Under the pieces are notes generated by a model. That model made no database searches. It saw only the letters and a program-made list of their open reading frames with translations, and had not been told where the DNA came from. 64,000 bases of DNA from JAVBKX01 sp031553835 (GTDB taxonomy: Bacteria; Bacteroidota; Bacteroidia; Bacteroidales; Azobacteroidaceae): assembly GCA_031553835.1 (NCBI GenBank), contig JAVBKX010000004.1:152717-216716 (forward strand). The letters run 5' to 3'. Below, piece by piece: positions 28,080 to 36,729 of the stretch (positions are counted from its first letter, which is position 1; each line of letters starts with the position of its first letter). Made by a program: the position numbers and the translations under genes.

Positions 28080-28769
28080 ATGAAGCGTATTTTTATCTCT
28101 TGCATTTTTTCCCTACTCATTCTTCCTTGTTTTTCGCAAAATCTACAATTGCATTATAGTCCGCGACATGGATTAGTGCCTGATGATTTTGCAAAAAACC
28201 ACCTCTTCTCTACTGTCGAAATGTTCAGACCCGACAGTTGGGGCTCTACTTTCTTTTTTATCGATATGACTTATGATGGAGATAAAGGCGCAGTCGGATC
28301 AGCCTACTGGGAAATTGCCCGCGACCTGAAATTTTGGGACGCTCCCATTGCTGCACACGTGGAATATAACGGAGGTGTTTTTAATGGAGGATCGATTCCT
28401 AATGCTTACCTGATAGGAGCTTCTACCGATCGAATGTTGGGAAATGTATTCGTAGGCAGTTACCTCGCCTATAAATATAATGCTTTTGAAAAAACCAGCA
28501 ATGATATTCAATGGACGGTTACCTGGGAATGGACAGGCGTCAACAACAAACTGACAGCCTGCGGTTTTATGGACTTATGGACAGAAAATAAAAACCACAC
28601 CACAGGTAAAGACGGTAAAAAATGGATCCTTTTATCTCAACCGCAATTTTGGTACAATACGACGCAACATTTATCATTAGGAACCGAAATTGAAGTCAGT
28701 AGCCGTTTTTATCCACAAAGTAATGATGTATATGTTTTACCCACAATCGCAGCCAAATGGAAATTTTAA
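28080..28769 (+). CDS. DUF5020 family protein, Tsx-like outer-membrane channel
   Basis: About 229 residues from ATG 28080; the longer in-frame reading from 28053 runs through the -7 box. Signal peptide MKRIFISCIFSLLILPCFSQ, then alternating hydrophobic strands and a C-terminal aromatic residue (TIAAKWKF), as in a small 10-12-strand outer-membrane barrel. The family resembles the nucleoside channel Tsx. Its stop codon overlaps the start of the purine permease by 13 bp, so the two are translationally coupled. This strongly suggests that it lets nucleosides or nucleobases through the outer membrane. Confidence 0.75.
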   Translation: MKRIFISCIFSLLILPCFSQNLQLHYSPRHGLVPDDFAKNHLFSTVEMFRPDSWGSTFFFIDMTYDGDKGAVGSAYWEIARDLKFWDAPIAAHVEYNGGVFNGGSIPNAYLIGASTDRMLGNVFVGSYLAYKYNAFEKTSNDIQWTVTWEWTGVNNKLTACGFMDLWTENKNHTTGKDGKKWILLSQPQFWYNTTQHLSLGTEIEVSSRFYPQSNDVYVLPTIAAKWKF

Positions 28770-30055
28770 ACGCTCATAAAGATTGGAAATTTATCCGGAA
28801 AGAATTTATTGCCGGAATTATCACATTTTTGACTATGTCGTACATCCTGATTGTCAACCCGATGATTTTGGGGAGCACAGGAATGGACAAAGCGGCGCTG
28901 TTTACTGCAACGGCGTTGGCAAGCGCTTTGGGGACATTATTTATGGCGCTCATTGCAAAAATTCCGATTGCTCAGGCGCCGGGTATGGGGCTAAATAGTT
29001 TTTTTGCGGCTACTGTAGTGATGACAATGGGCTATTCGTGGCAATTTGCCCTGACTGCCGTGTTTATTGAAGGCATCATTTTCCTTATACTTACTTTTTT
29101 CAATGTGCGCGAAATTATTGTCAACAGCATTCCGCAAACATTAAAAAATGCTATCCCGGTGGGTATCGGATTGTTTATCACTTTTATAGGATTACAAAAT
29201 GCAGGAATTATCGTACAAAATCCCCACACCATGGTAACATTAGGTTCCTTTGCTGACAAAGGGGTATGGGTGGCATTGCTCGGACTATTCCTGATCGGAG
29301 TCTTATTGGCCCGTAATATTCACGGCGCTATCCTTATCGGCATTTTAGCAGCCACCATTTTCGGTTTGTTTGTGGGTATCACGAAACTGCCGGAGGGTCA
29401 TTTGGTAAGCCTGCCGCCCAGCATTATTCCTGTATTCGCTCAATTTGAATGGGCGCACATTTTTACTTTCGACATGTTGATTGTGGTTTTCACCTTTCTA
29501 TTCGTCAATTTATTTGATACTATAGGTACGTTGATCGGAGTAGCCTCAAAAGCCGGATTAATCGATGAAAAAGGAAATTTTCCACAAGTAAAAAAAGCAT
29601 TGTTTGCTGATGCGTTGGGTACCACTTGTGGCGCCATCCTGGGAACAAGTACAGTTACTTCATACGTGGAAAGCGCAGCAGGTGTGGCTGCCGGAGGACG
29701 AACCTATCTGACTTCGCTCAGTACAGCCATCATGTTTTTACTGGCCTTGTTTTTTGCCCCGGTTTTTCTCATGGTTCCGGCACAAGCAACAGCGCCAGCG
29801 TTGATTATTGTCGGATTATTTATGCTCTCATCGGTAGTAAAAATCAATTTTAATGATTTCACAGAATCTATTCCGGCGTTTCTCACCATGGTGATGATGC
29901 CTTTTGCTTACAGCATAGCCCAGGGAATTATCTTCGGGATGCTCGGGTATGTATTCATCAAAGTATTGGCCGGGAAACATAAAGATATTAAATTAGCAGT
30001 TTACATTATTGCCATATTGTTTTTGGCAAAAATAATCCTTGACGTGGTATATTAA
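28757..30055 (+). CDS. NCS2 family AzgA-type purine permease
   Basis: 432 residues with about 12-14 membrane segments. AzgA-family marks: AGIITFLTMSYILIVNP (~16-34), AQAPGMGLNSFFA (~72-85), the NLFDTIGTLIGVASKAGL block (~250-268) and GTSTVTSYVESAAGVAAGGRT (~295-316), which holds the conserved TSxxES of the substrate site. Relatives (PurP, GhxP, AzgA) import adenine, guanine or hypoxanthine by proton symport in the inner membrane. It overlaps the DUF5020 channel gene and is followed 4 bp later by an ABC transporter gene, so all four could share a transcript. Confidence 0.93.
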   Translation: MEILNAHKDWKFIRKEFIAGIITFLTMSYILIVNPMILGSTGMDKAALFTATALASALGTLFMALIAKIPIAQAPGMGLNSFFAATVVMTMGYSWQFALTAVFIEGIIFLILTFFNVREIIVNSIPQTLKNAIPVGIGLFITFIGLQNAGIIVQNPHTMVTLGSFADKGVWVALLGLFLIGVLLARNIHGAILIGILAATIFGLFVGITKLPEGHLVSLPPSIIPVFAQFEWAHIFTFDMLIVVFTFLFVNLFDTIGTLIGVASKAGLIDEKGNFPQVKKALFADALGTTCGAILGTSTVTSYVESAAGVAAGGRTYLTSLSTAIMFLLALFFAPVFLMVPAQATAPALIIVGLFMLSSVVKINFNDFTESIPAFLTMVMMPFAYSIAQGIIFGMLGYVFIKVLAGKHKDIKLAVYIIAILFLAKIILDVVY

Positions 30056-30059
30056 ACCT

Positions 30060-31004
30060 ATGGAAGAAATTTCAAACTCAACAGCATCCTCTATTTTTCT
30101 TGAAACACAAGATGTTGTCAAGCAATATGCCAATCATTTGGCGTTGAACAAAGTCAGTATCCGGGTTCCTTCCGGTCAGATCTTTGGTCTGCTGGGACCA
30201 AACGGCGCCGGGAAAACTACTCTTATCCGGATTATCAACCGGATCACTGCGCCCGATACGGGTTCGGTATTATTCAAAAGCCGGCCGCTTCAAGCCAACG
30301 ATGTATATAACATAGGCTACCTGCCCGAAGAACGAGGCCTGTACAAAAAAATGAAAGTGGGAGAACAAGCTATTTATTTAGCCCGCTTAAAAGGGTTGGA
30401 CGAAAATACAGCCCGTACACGATTGAAAACATGGTTCAAAAAGTTCGAAATTTTATCCTGGTGGGATAAAAAATTGGAAGAATTATCCAAAGGAATGCAA
30501 CAAAAGGTGCAATTTGTAATTACGGTCATTCATGAACCGGAATTACTGATCTTTGATGAACCGTTTAGCGGATTTGATCCTGTAAATGCCGAATTGTTAA
30601 AAAATGAGATTCTTGAATTAAAAAAACAAGGGAAAACCATTATTTTTTCTACACATAATATGGCATCCGTCGAAGAAATCTGTGATGAAATTGCCCTTAT
30701 CAATCGTTCTGAAGTCGTATTATCCGGTAATGTTAAAGAAATCCGGTCGCGATATAAAACAAACATTTTTCAAGTACAAGTCGCTGGAGAAGCATTGAAT
30801 TTTAATCCTGATTTTTGTACATTGCTCGACACTAAAACCAACTATCAGTCAAACATTTGGAGAATACAAAAACAACAGGAAATGACCAACTCCGAATTAT
30901 TGTCCGAATTAGTAAAGAATAACGAAATCCTGTTGTTTGAAGAAGAAACGCCGACAATGAATGATATTTTTATACAAACTGTAACCGGAAACAAATATGA
31001 ATAA
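30060..31004 (+). CDS. ABC transporter ATP-binding protein (NatA-like)
   Basis: 314 residues from ATG 30060, just after the permease stop; a start at 30039 lies inside the previous gene. Walker A GPNGAGKTT (~44-52), signature LSKGMQQ (~142), Walker B LLIFDEPFSGFDP (~161-173) and the switch His in FSTHNMA (~197) are all intact, so it should hydrolyse ATP. The C-terminal ~80 residues are a DUF4162-type regulatory domain. It forms an exporter with the next gene, overlapping by 8 bp. NatAB of Bacillus extrudes sodium; here sodium or a drug-like substrate is possible. Confidence 0.93.
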   Translation: MEEISNSTASSIFLETQDVVKQYANHLALNKVSIRVPSGQIFGLLGPNGAGKTTLIRIINRITAPDTGSVLFKSRPLQANDVYNIGYLPEERGLYKKMKVGEQAIYLARLKGLDENTARTRLKTWFKKFEILSWWDKKLEELSKGMQQKVQFVITVIHEPELLIFDEPFSGFDPVNAELLKNEILELKKQGKTIIFSTHNMASVEEICDEIALINRSEVVLSGNVKEIRSRYKTNIFQVQVAGEALNFNPDFCTLLDTKTNYQSNIWRIQKQQEMTNSELLSELVKNNEILLFEEETPTMNDIFIQTVTGNKYE

Positions 31005-32292
31005 AATAGGAATTATTATCGGACGGGAATATATGAGCCGGGTACGTAAAAAATCGTTCCTCGTTCTCACATTGTTAATGCCTGTATTAATGGTCGGCTT
31101 GATGTTCGGCACAGTCCTGCTGTCGTCCGTTAAAAGCGATGAAGTAAAAAATATTGTTGTACTGGATGACACCAACCAATATTATCCGATCTTACAATCT
31201 TCCGACCAATACCATTTTATCAAAGGTTCCGGAGGCTTTGAATCTTTCCGCGAAAAATCGAACGAAGATATCTATGCGACATTAGTCATTTCGGGAAATT
31301 TGCTGCAAAATCCCAAAGCGGTTACATTGTATTCGCACAAACAAGTAACTGCCGATTTGGAACGGCTTATACAGACACAATTCAACGACTACCTGAGCGA
31401 CCAGAAGCTGGCATCATACGACATTCCGAATATAAAAGAAATCATCAACGACAGCCATGTCTCCATTGACCTGCAAACTATCAAATGGGATGATTCGGGA
31501 AATGAGACAACCTCTTCGGCTGATTTAGCTAAGGTTATCGGCATGGTGTTTACATTCATCATCTATTTTTTCATTTTTGCTTACGGAGGGATGGTTATGC
31601 AGGGTGTACTGGAAGAAAAAACCAATCGCATCATTGAAGTCATGGTATCTTCTGTAAAACCTTTTGATTTAATGATGGGAAAAATCATTGGTGTCGGACT
31701 GGTTGGCATCACCCAATTTGTATTATGGGTAGTGCTCGGCGGAATCGTATATACTATCGCCGGAGTAGCAATGATCCCTGCATCAGGTATGGAGGCCGGA
31801 ACCGGAGTAACCATGGCTGATAATGCTTCATTACTCACCACGATGGCTCCTATCATGGAAATTGTCGGTTCGATAAACTGGTTTAGCATCATTATTTGTT
31901 TCATCCTTTTCTTTATCGGCGGGTACTTGATCTATGCCTCCCTTTTCGCTGCTATTGGAGCGATGGTCAGCAGCCAGGAAGATACCCAACAATTTATGAC
32001 GCCAATCACCATTCTGATTATCTTTGCTTTTTATGCAGGAATAGCCAGTTTGGAAAATCCCGATGGCCCGTTGGCGTTTTGGACATCCATGATTCCATTC
32101 ACATCTCCCATCGTTATGATGGTTAGGCTGCCATTCGACATTCACTGGTATGAATTGTTGATTTCCTTAGTTGTATTATTTGTATCTGCCATTCTCTTAG
32201 TACAATTAGCTGCAAAAATTTATCGGGTAGGAATTCTCATGTATGGCAAAAAGCCAAGCATGAAAGAGTTAGCCAAATGGTTAAAATATTGA
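30997..32292 (+). CDS. ABC-2 type permease (NatB/YhaP-like)
   Basis: 431 residues. One N-terminal helix (FLVLTLLMPVLMVGLMFGTVLL ~20-45), a large periplasmic domain (~50-175), then five or six helices. The YGGMVMQGVLEEKTNRIIEVMVSSVKP block (~190-215) is diagnostic of the NatB family; SSQEDTQQFMTPITIL (~325) is a second conserved loop. It starts inside the ATPase gene and completes an exporter. Substrate not readable. No terminator is obvious before the next lipoprotein gene 82 bp downstream. Confidence 0.9.
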   Translation: MNKIGIIIGREYMSRVRKKSFLVLTLLMPVLMVGLMFGTVLLSSVKSDEVKNIVVLDDTNQYYPILQSSDQYHFIKGSGGFESFREKSNEDIYATLVISGNLLQNPKAVTLYSHKQVTADLERLIQTQFNDYLSDQKLASYDIPNIKEIINDSHVSIDLQTIKWDDSGNETTSSADLAKVIGMVFTFIIYFFIFAYGGMVMQGVLEEKTNRIIEVMVSSVKPFDLMMGKIIGVGLVGITQFVLWVVLGGIVYTIAGVAMIPASGMEAGTGVTMADNASLLTTMAPIMEIVGSINWFSIIICFILFFIGGYLIYASLFAAIGAMVSSQEDTQQFMTPITILIIFAFYAGIASLENPDGPLAFWTSMIPFTSPIVMMVRLPFDIHWYELLISLVVLFVSAILLVQLAAKIYRVGILMYGKKPSMKELAKWLKY

Positions 32293-32374
32293 ACTTTATC
32301 AATACAATAAACGTTATGAAACATAGAGGAAAGAAACATAATTTAGCAATATTAATTTTATAAATTCTTGCAAA

Positions 32375-32848
32375 ATGAAAAAAGTAGTGGCAATTCTATG
32401 TGTGACAGCTACAGCATTTGTATTGGGAGCTTGTGACGGTCAAAAAAAAGATGTTCAAAAAGCGAACAGTGAAACCGAGTTGCTTGAAGAAGTAACGAGC
32501 GAAAAAGAACTCAACAAAGTAGTGAAAGACGAAAGAGAGGCAGAGAAGGACACTTCTTCTGTAAAAATCAATGTCAATGCGATCGGTGAACCTAAGGATA
32601 CAAAAGCTGCTGCCGAAGAAATATTGACGAAGTATGAACAAACTGTAAAAAACTATGTGGATGTGCTGGTCAAATTTCAAAAAGGCGACATGTCTGTTGC
32701 CTCGGAATACCAAAAACTTTCGCAAGAACTTCCTCAGATATCTACCGATGTATATAAATATGTATCTGACTTCGATGCCAAACAAACCAAACGGTTAGAG
32801 GCTGCTACTAAAAAATATACCGATGCTACCAAAGCGTTAACAAAATAA
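32375..32848 (+). CDS. Small lipoprotein of unknown function
   Basis: 157 residues. Lipobox VLGAC with Cys ~20, then a highly charged low-complexity region (KKDVQKANSETELLEEV to KDEREAEKD, ~25-65) and a helical C-terminal half (ILTKYEQTVKNYVDVLVKFQKG to RLEAATKKYTDATKALTK) that could form a coiled coil. Small helical lipoproteins of this sort occur in Parabacteroides-type genomes without assigned role. I do not recognise a functional motif. It is followed by a hairpin at 32864-32904. Confidence 0.6.
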   Translation: MKKVVAILCVTATAFVLGACDGQKKDVQKANSETELLEEVTSEKELNKVVKDEREAEKDTSSVKINVNAIGEPKDTKAAAEEILTKYEQTVKNYVDVLVKFQKGDMSVASEYQKLSQELPQISTDVYKYVSDFDAKQTKRLEAATKKYTDATKALTK

Positions 32849-32863
32849 CATCTTCTTTCATAA

Positions 32864-32904
32864 GGTGCAGGGTGCAAGGGACGAAGCCTCCTACACCCTG
32901 TACC
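32864..32904 (+). terminator. Stem-loop after the small lipoprotein gene
   Basis: GGTGCAGGGTG (32864-32874) pairs with CACCCTGTACC (32894-32904), 11 bp with one G-T wobble and a 19-nt loop. It is followed by CCAAAAAT rather than a strong T-run, so termination may be weak. The remainder of the gap to 33027 shows no other structure. Confidence 0.5.
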
Positions 32905-33027
32905 CCAAAAATCTAATCAGATTGTTCTTTTGACCTAAAATCTCAAATTTTTGATTGTTTTTTTATATCCCGAATCAATAATAATAACTAATATTGCATT
33001 CGTATTAACAATAAAAAAATAATCTTC

Positions 33028-35073
33028 ATGAAGTATTCCTTATTTTTATCATTAACACTTGCAGCATGTATCTCCTGCGGATGTCAAAGCAACAAAGACT
33101 CCATCGAAGTCGTAAATCGTCCGGATACTAATCAGTCCAATGTTAACTACATTAGCAACCAAACTCCTCTTTTACCGTCAGCTTTTATAAAATTGCCGGT
33201 AGGAAGTATTCAACCAGGCGGTTGGGTGAAAAAATATTTGGAGTTGCAACGTGATGGCCTTACCGGACATTTAAACGAAATCAGCGCTTGGTTACAAAAA
33301 GACGGCAATGCATGGTTAAGTCCCGATGGAAAAGGCGAATATGGCTGGGAAGAAGTTCCGTACTGGCTCAAAGGATACGGCGATCTGGCGTATATCCTGA
33401 ATGACGAAAATATGATCAAAGAAACTAAAATCTGGATTGAAGCGGCTCTTAATAGTCAACGTGAAGATGGTTATTTCGGCCCGTGGATTGAAAAAAACGG
33501 CAAACCCGATTTATGGGGAAATATGATTATGCTCTGGTGTTTGCAATCTTATTATGAATTTTCCAATGATCAACGGGTGATTCCTTTTATGACAAACTAT
33601 TTCAAATGGGAAAACAACCTGCCCGACTCGTTGATGCTGAAAGATTATTGGGAAAACAGCCGGGGCGGAGACAACCTTTACAGTGTGTATTGGCTATACA
33701 ACATTACCGGAGATAAATTTTTACTTGAATTGGGAGAAAAACTCCATCGTAATACGGCCAATTGGATGCAGGATGATAATCTTCCCAACTGGCACAATGT
33801 AAATATCGCTCAATCTTTCCGCGAACCGGCTACATATTATTTGCAAAGTCACGATGCTGCGCATCTGCAAGCAACTTATAATGACCATTTCCTGATTCGC
33901 AAACGGTTTGGACAAGTTCCCGGAGGAATGTTCGGCGGTGACGAAAACTCTCGTACAGGATACCACGATCCACGCCAGGGAGTGGAAACTTGTGGAATGG
34001 TAGAACAAATGGCATCCGACGAAATATTGTTGCGCATCACTGGCGATCCTTTTTGGGCCGACCATTGTGAAGAGGTAGCTTTCAATACATATCCGGCTGC
34101 TGTAATGCCTGATTTCAAATCATTGCGTTACATTACATCCCCTAACATGGTATTATGTGATGATAAAAATCACCATCCCGGCATCGATAACGGCGGACCT
34201 TTTTTGATTATGAATCCATTTAGCAGTCGTTGCTGCCAGCACAATCATGCTCAAGGTTGGCCTTACTATGCTGAAAATCTATGGATGGCTACACCAGACA
34301 ACGGGTTATTAGCTGCTCTTTACGCCGAAAGCTCGGTAAAGGCAAAAGTAGGAAAAGGCAAAGAAGTTGTTTTAGAACAAACAACGCATTATCCTTTCGA
34401 TGAACAAATCCGTATTGATGTCAAATCAGCCAATAATGTCAATTTTCCCCTTTATTTACGGATTCCTGCATGGTGTGACAATGCTTCTCTCAGCATCAAC
34501 GGCGAAAAAACGGATATTAAAGCCCCGGCTTCACAATACATCAAAATTAACAGGACCTGGAAAACCGGCGATTATATCGAGCTCATGTTACCTATGCATT
34601 TTGATCTGAAAACCTGGGAACAAAATGGCAACAGCATCAGCATGAATTACGGTCCAATCACCTATTCTTTGAAAATACAAGAAGATTACCTTCAAAAAGA
34701 CAGTAAAGAAACTGCTATCGGAGATTCAAAATGGCAACCCAATGCCGATCCCTCCCAATGGCCGTCTTTTGAAATTCATGCGGGTTCGCCTTGGAATTAT
34801 GCTTTAATTGTTGACAAAGCTCATCCTGAAAAATCATTCGAAGTGGTAAAAAAAGCCTGGCCACAGGATAATTTCCCATTCACGCTCCAATCGACTCCGA
34901 TTGAGATCAAAGCGAAAGGAATACAAATTCCGGAATGGACCATCGACGAACATGGTCTTTGCTCGTTTGTTCCGCAAAGCCCGGTTACTGTTGCAGGTGA
35001 AGAAGAAGATATTACACTGATTCCGATGGGTGCGGCCCGGTTACGGATTGCTGCATTTCCGGTAGCTGAATGA
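33028..35073 (+). CDS. GH127-type beta-L-arabinofuranosidase family (DUF1680) lipoprotein
   Basis: 681 residues, lipobox-type start AACISC with an adjacent CGC (Cys ~17-19). The (alpha/alpha)6 barrel spans ~45-430 and beta-sandwich domains follow to the end. The catalytic zinc-thiolate set seen in GH127 HypBA1 has counterparts here: the Glu of VETCGMVE (~319), its Cys and the double Cys in SSRCCQHN (~401). HypBA1-type enzymes use a Zn-bound Cys nucleophile to release arabinofuranose, so this likely acts on arabinan, arabinogalactan or hydroxyproline-linked arabinose; GH127/146 separation needs alignment. The gene stands alone, bounded by hairpins at 32864 and 35107. Confidence 0.85.
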   Translation: MKYSLFLSLTLAACISCGCQSNKDSIEVVNRPDTNQSNVNYISNQTPLLPSAFIKLPVGSIQPGGWVKKYLELQRDGLTGHLNEISAWLQKDGNAWLSPDGKGEYGWEEVPYWLKGYGDLAYILNDENMIKETKIWIEAALNSQREDGYFGPWIEKNGKPDLWGNMIMLWCLQSYYEFSNDQRVIPFMTNYFKWENNLPDSLMLKDYWENSRGGDNLYSVYWLYNITGDKFLLELGEKLHRNTANWMQDDNLPNWHNVNIAQSFREPATYYLQSHDAAHLQATYNDHFLIRKRFGQVPGGMFGGDENSRTGYHDPRQGVETCGMVEQMASDEILLRITGDPFWADHCEEVAFNTYPAAVMPDFKSLRYITSPNMVLCDDKNHHPGIDNGGPFLIMNPFSSRCCQHNHAQGWPYYAENLWMATPDNGLLAALYAESSVKAKVGKGKEVVLEQTTHYPFDEQIRIDVKSANNVNFPLYLRIPAWCDNASLSINGEKTDIKAPASQYIKINRTWKTGDYIELMLPMHFDLKTWEQNGNSISMNYGPITYSLKIQEDYLQKDSKETAIGDSKWQPNADPSQWPSFEIHAGSPWNYALIVDKAHPEKSFEVVKKAWPQDNFPFTLQSTPIEIKAKGIQIPEWTIDEHGLCSFVPQSPVTVAGEEEDITLIPMGAARLRIAAFPVAE

Positions 35074-35106
35074 GCATAAAGTCGGAAGTTTCCTGAACCT
35101 TTGAAC

Positions 35107-35175
35107 GCAAAGTCACAAAGACGCAAAAAGGCTAAATTTCATCGAAATTTTATTGTTGCATCTTCGTGACTTTGC
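35107..35175 (+). terminator. 20-bp imperfect stem terminator after the GH127 gene
   Basis: Arms 35107-35126 and 35156-35175 match as reverse complements at 18 of 20 positions (both mismatches permit wobble), loop 29 nt, followed by TTTTTT. The arm (GCAAAGTCACAAAGACGC) resembles a dispersed Bacteroidales repeat. It may also terminate the convergent toxin transcript. Confidence 0.65.
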
Positions 35176-35198
35176 TTTTTTAAAACAACATATTTCGC

Positions 35199-35474
35199 TT
35201 ATTTTTCCCCATAATGACTCAATGCTGACAGAACAAGTACCACGATTTCCTCTTCATCAACAGAATATACTAACCGATGTTTTTGTGTAATCCGGCGCGA
35301 ATAGCATCCGGCATAATCATGCTTCAACGGTTTTGGTTTTCCGGACCCGGTATAAGGATGTTCCATTAATTCGACTACTAAACGTTGAATTTTTTTGAAA
35401 GCTAAAGGCTCTGATTTCTTGAGTTTCTCTATATCTGCCAATGCAGTGGGAGAAAACGTTATTTTGTAGATCAT
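35199..35474 (-). CDS. Txe/YoeB family toxin
   Basis: 91 residues of the RelE/YoeB ribosome-dependent mRNA interferase fold. Conserved parts: YTGSGKPKPLKHDYAGCYSR (~41-60), ITQKHRLVY (~62-70) with the phosphate-binding Arg at 67, and the terminal His-Tyr pair (87-88). The position equal to the catalytic Glu46 of E. coli YoeB (GKPEPLK) is Lys48 here (GKPKPLK). This may reduce or change activity, or reflect a subfamily with a different general base. Four-base overlap with the antitoxin gene fits coupled translation. Confidence 0.88.
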   Translation of the reverse strand: MIYKITFSPTALADIEKLKKSEPLAFKKIQRLVVELMEHPYTGSGKPKPLKHDYAGCYSRRITQKHRLVYSVDEEEIVVLVLSALSHYGEK

Positions 35475-35728
35475 ATATTATCAAATAACGCTCTTAATTC
35501 TTCTTTAGATGAAACTGTTATTCCTTTTCCCTCTTTTATCTGTTGTATAGACCTATCTATCTTTTTCAACATCTCGGGAGTAAAATACAAATCATCATCC
35601 GAAACCGGGGCGATAGTAAAAGCCTGCTTCCCTCTCTTGATGATGACATGTACTCCCTCAGCGACCATATCCAAAAATTCCTTTTGATGATCTCTGAACT
35701 GGCGACTAGTTACTTGTACAACTGACAT
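35471..35728 (-). CDS. YefM/Phd-type antitoxin
   Basis: 85 residues from ATG 35728. The longer reading to 35803 passes through the operator and -7 box and is rejected. The N-terminal ~50 residues form the Phd/YefM DNA-binding domain (VVQVTSRQFRDHQKEFLDMV, VIIKRGKQAFTI); the acidic C-terminus (EELRALFDNI) would wrap and block the toxin. As in other type II systems the antitoxin should repress its own promoter, likely through the GTAC palindrome at 35751-35770. Confidence 0.9.
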   Translation of the reverse strand: MSVVQVTSRQFRDHQKEFLDMVAEGVHVIIKRGKQAFTIAPVSDDDLYFTPEMLKKIDRSIQQIKEGKGITVSSKEELRALFDNI

Positions 35729-35750
35729 AATAAAAATTATTCTTCTATTC

Positions 35751-35803
35751 GTGTACCAAAATTGGTACACAAAGATACGGATTTTTCTTGAAATATGTAC
35801 CAA
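35751..35803. promoter_or_regulatory. Palindromic operator plus half-site for the YefM-YoeB system
   Basis: GTGTACCAA (35751-35759) and TTGGTACAC (35762-35770) form a perfect palindrome around two A residues. A further half-site TGTACCAA lies at 35796-35803. E. coli YefM-YoeB binds palindromes with a TGTACA core, so these GTAC-centred sites are strong candidates. The full palindrome overlaps the expected transcription start and the half-site overlaps a TTTG (minus strand, 35804-35801) that could be the -33 element. Confidence 0.7.
35770..35777 (-). promoter_or_regulatory. -7 promoter box of the toxin-antitoxin operon
   Basis: Minus strand TATCTTTG, exact TAnnTTTG match, with TTTG 23 nt upstream at 35804-35801. 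The operator palindrome abuts its 3' side. Confidence 0.6.
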
Positions 35804-35895
35804 ATGAATTTTTGATCATTGCCTGTGTGATACAAAGTTATTTTTCTCTCACTGCGAATCGATCAGACAACATGTCCCGAAGAGATGAATTATCG

Positions 35896-36441
35896 TTATG
35901 AATTTTTTCTGCTGAATTCGCAACCGCAATAGGATTGGTTATAAAAACCGTTTTCTGCTAAAAGGATACGACGGCGCTCACTCAAACCGTCTTTTCGCCA
36001 GTTTTTATCCCAAAATGTGACACCCTCAAACTGGTTGGCAGCCCAATGTCCGGCTTCTGCAATCTGATAAAGATTTTTCCAACGCGAAGAAGCCAATGTT
36101 GTAGCAAAGCGTTTGAATTGCAGTTGGTATGTTAATTGGGCAGTAGCCCAAAGTCGTGTTTTAAAACAATGCAGGCAACGTGCACCCCGTTCCGGTTCAG
36201 CTTCCAAACCCGAAATATCGCGCAACCAGGCTTCATGATCATAATCTCCGTCAATGATTCCAAGCCCCTGCTTATGTGCATACCGCGTACATTCGGCTTT
36301 GCGGATTTCATATTCTTCCACCGGATAAATATTCGGATTGAAATAAAACAAAATCGGTTGTATTTTATTGTCAATCAAATATTCAATAACGGCAGCCGAA
36401 CAAGGGGCACAGCAGGTATGAAGTATTATATTTTCTTTCAT
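35896..36441 (-). CDS. queH: Epoxyqueuosine reductase QueH
   Basis: 181 residues of the QueH (DUF208) family. The HTCCAPC motif near the N-terminus (~8-14), ERGARCLHCFKTRL (~83-96) and YCGC near the C-terminus supply the Cys residues for the metal sites. QueH performs the last step of queuosine synthesis, reducing epoxyqueuosine to queuosine in tRNA, replacing the cobalamin-dependent QueG. A TACATTTG box on the minus strand (36466-36459), 17 bp upstream of the ATG, could be its -7 element. It stands alone between the toxin-antitoxin pair and the MBOAT locus. Confidence 0.92.
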   Translation of the reverse strand: MKENIILHTCCAPCSAAVIEYLIDNKIQPILFYFNPNIYPVEEYEIRKAECTRYAHKQGLGIIDGDYDHEAWLRDISGLEAEPERGARCLHCFKTRLWATAQLTYQLQFKRFATTLASSRWKNLYQIAEAGHWAANQFEGVTFWDKNWRKDGLSERRRILLAENGFYNQSYCGCEFSRKNS

Positions 36442-36625
36442 CTCGGTAAACTTGACATCAAATGTAATACAAATTTGAGGCTAAATACAGCAAGTAATGT
36501 TGAAAAATATTCAAATTTTCATAAAAGATAAGGTTGCACCATTTTTCGACACATCCCATCAATCTCATGTGTAATCGAATACAAAAATAAAAATTTAACA
36601 GTTTCTAAATTAATAAAAATTTCAC

Positions 36626-36633
36626 TATCTTTG
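36626..36633 (+). promoter_or_regulatory. -7 promoter box of the MBOAT operon
   Basis: TATCTTTG, exact TAnnTTTG, with TTTC at 36602-36605 20 nt upstream as a near -33. The transcript would have an ~80-nt leader containing a 15-codon ORF. Confidence 0.6.
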
Positions 36634-36681
36634 CGCCCTGTCATTTTATTGTCTCAATGGCCGTAACAAATTAATTTCTTC

Positions 36682-36729
36682 ATGAGCGGATTACGTTTTT
36701 GGGAAGGAGAGGAGGAGCATGCTTTTTAA
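36682..36729 (+). CDS. Possible 15-residue leader peptide overlapping the MBOAT start
   Basis: ATG at 36682 reads MSGLRFWEGEEEHAF and ends at TAA 36727-36729, overlapping the first bases of the MBOAT gene in another frame. The overlap could couple translation of the two. Its GAG-rich codons also form a purine-rich, Shine-Dalgarno-like stretch before the MBOAT ATG, which may be the real reason for this sequence. Confidence 0.2.
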   Translation: MSGLRFWEGEEEHAF

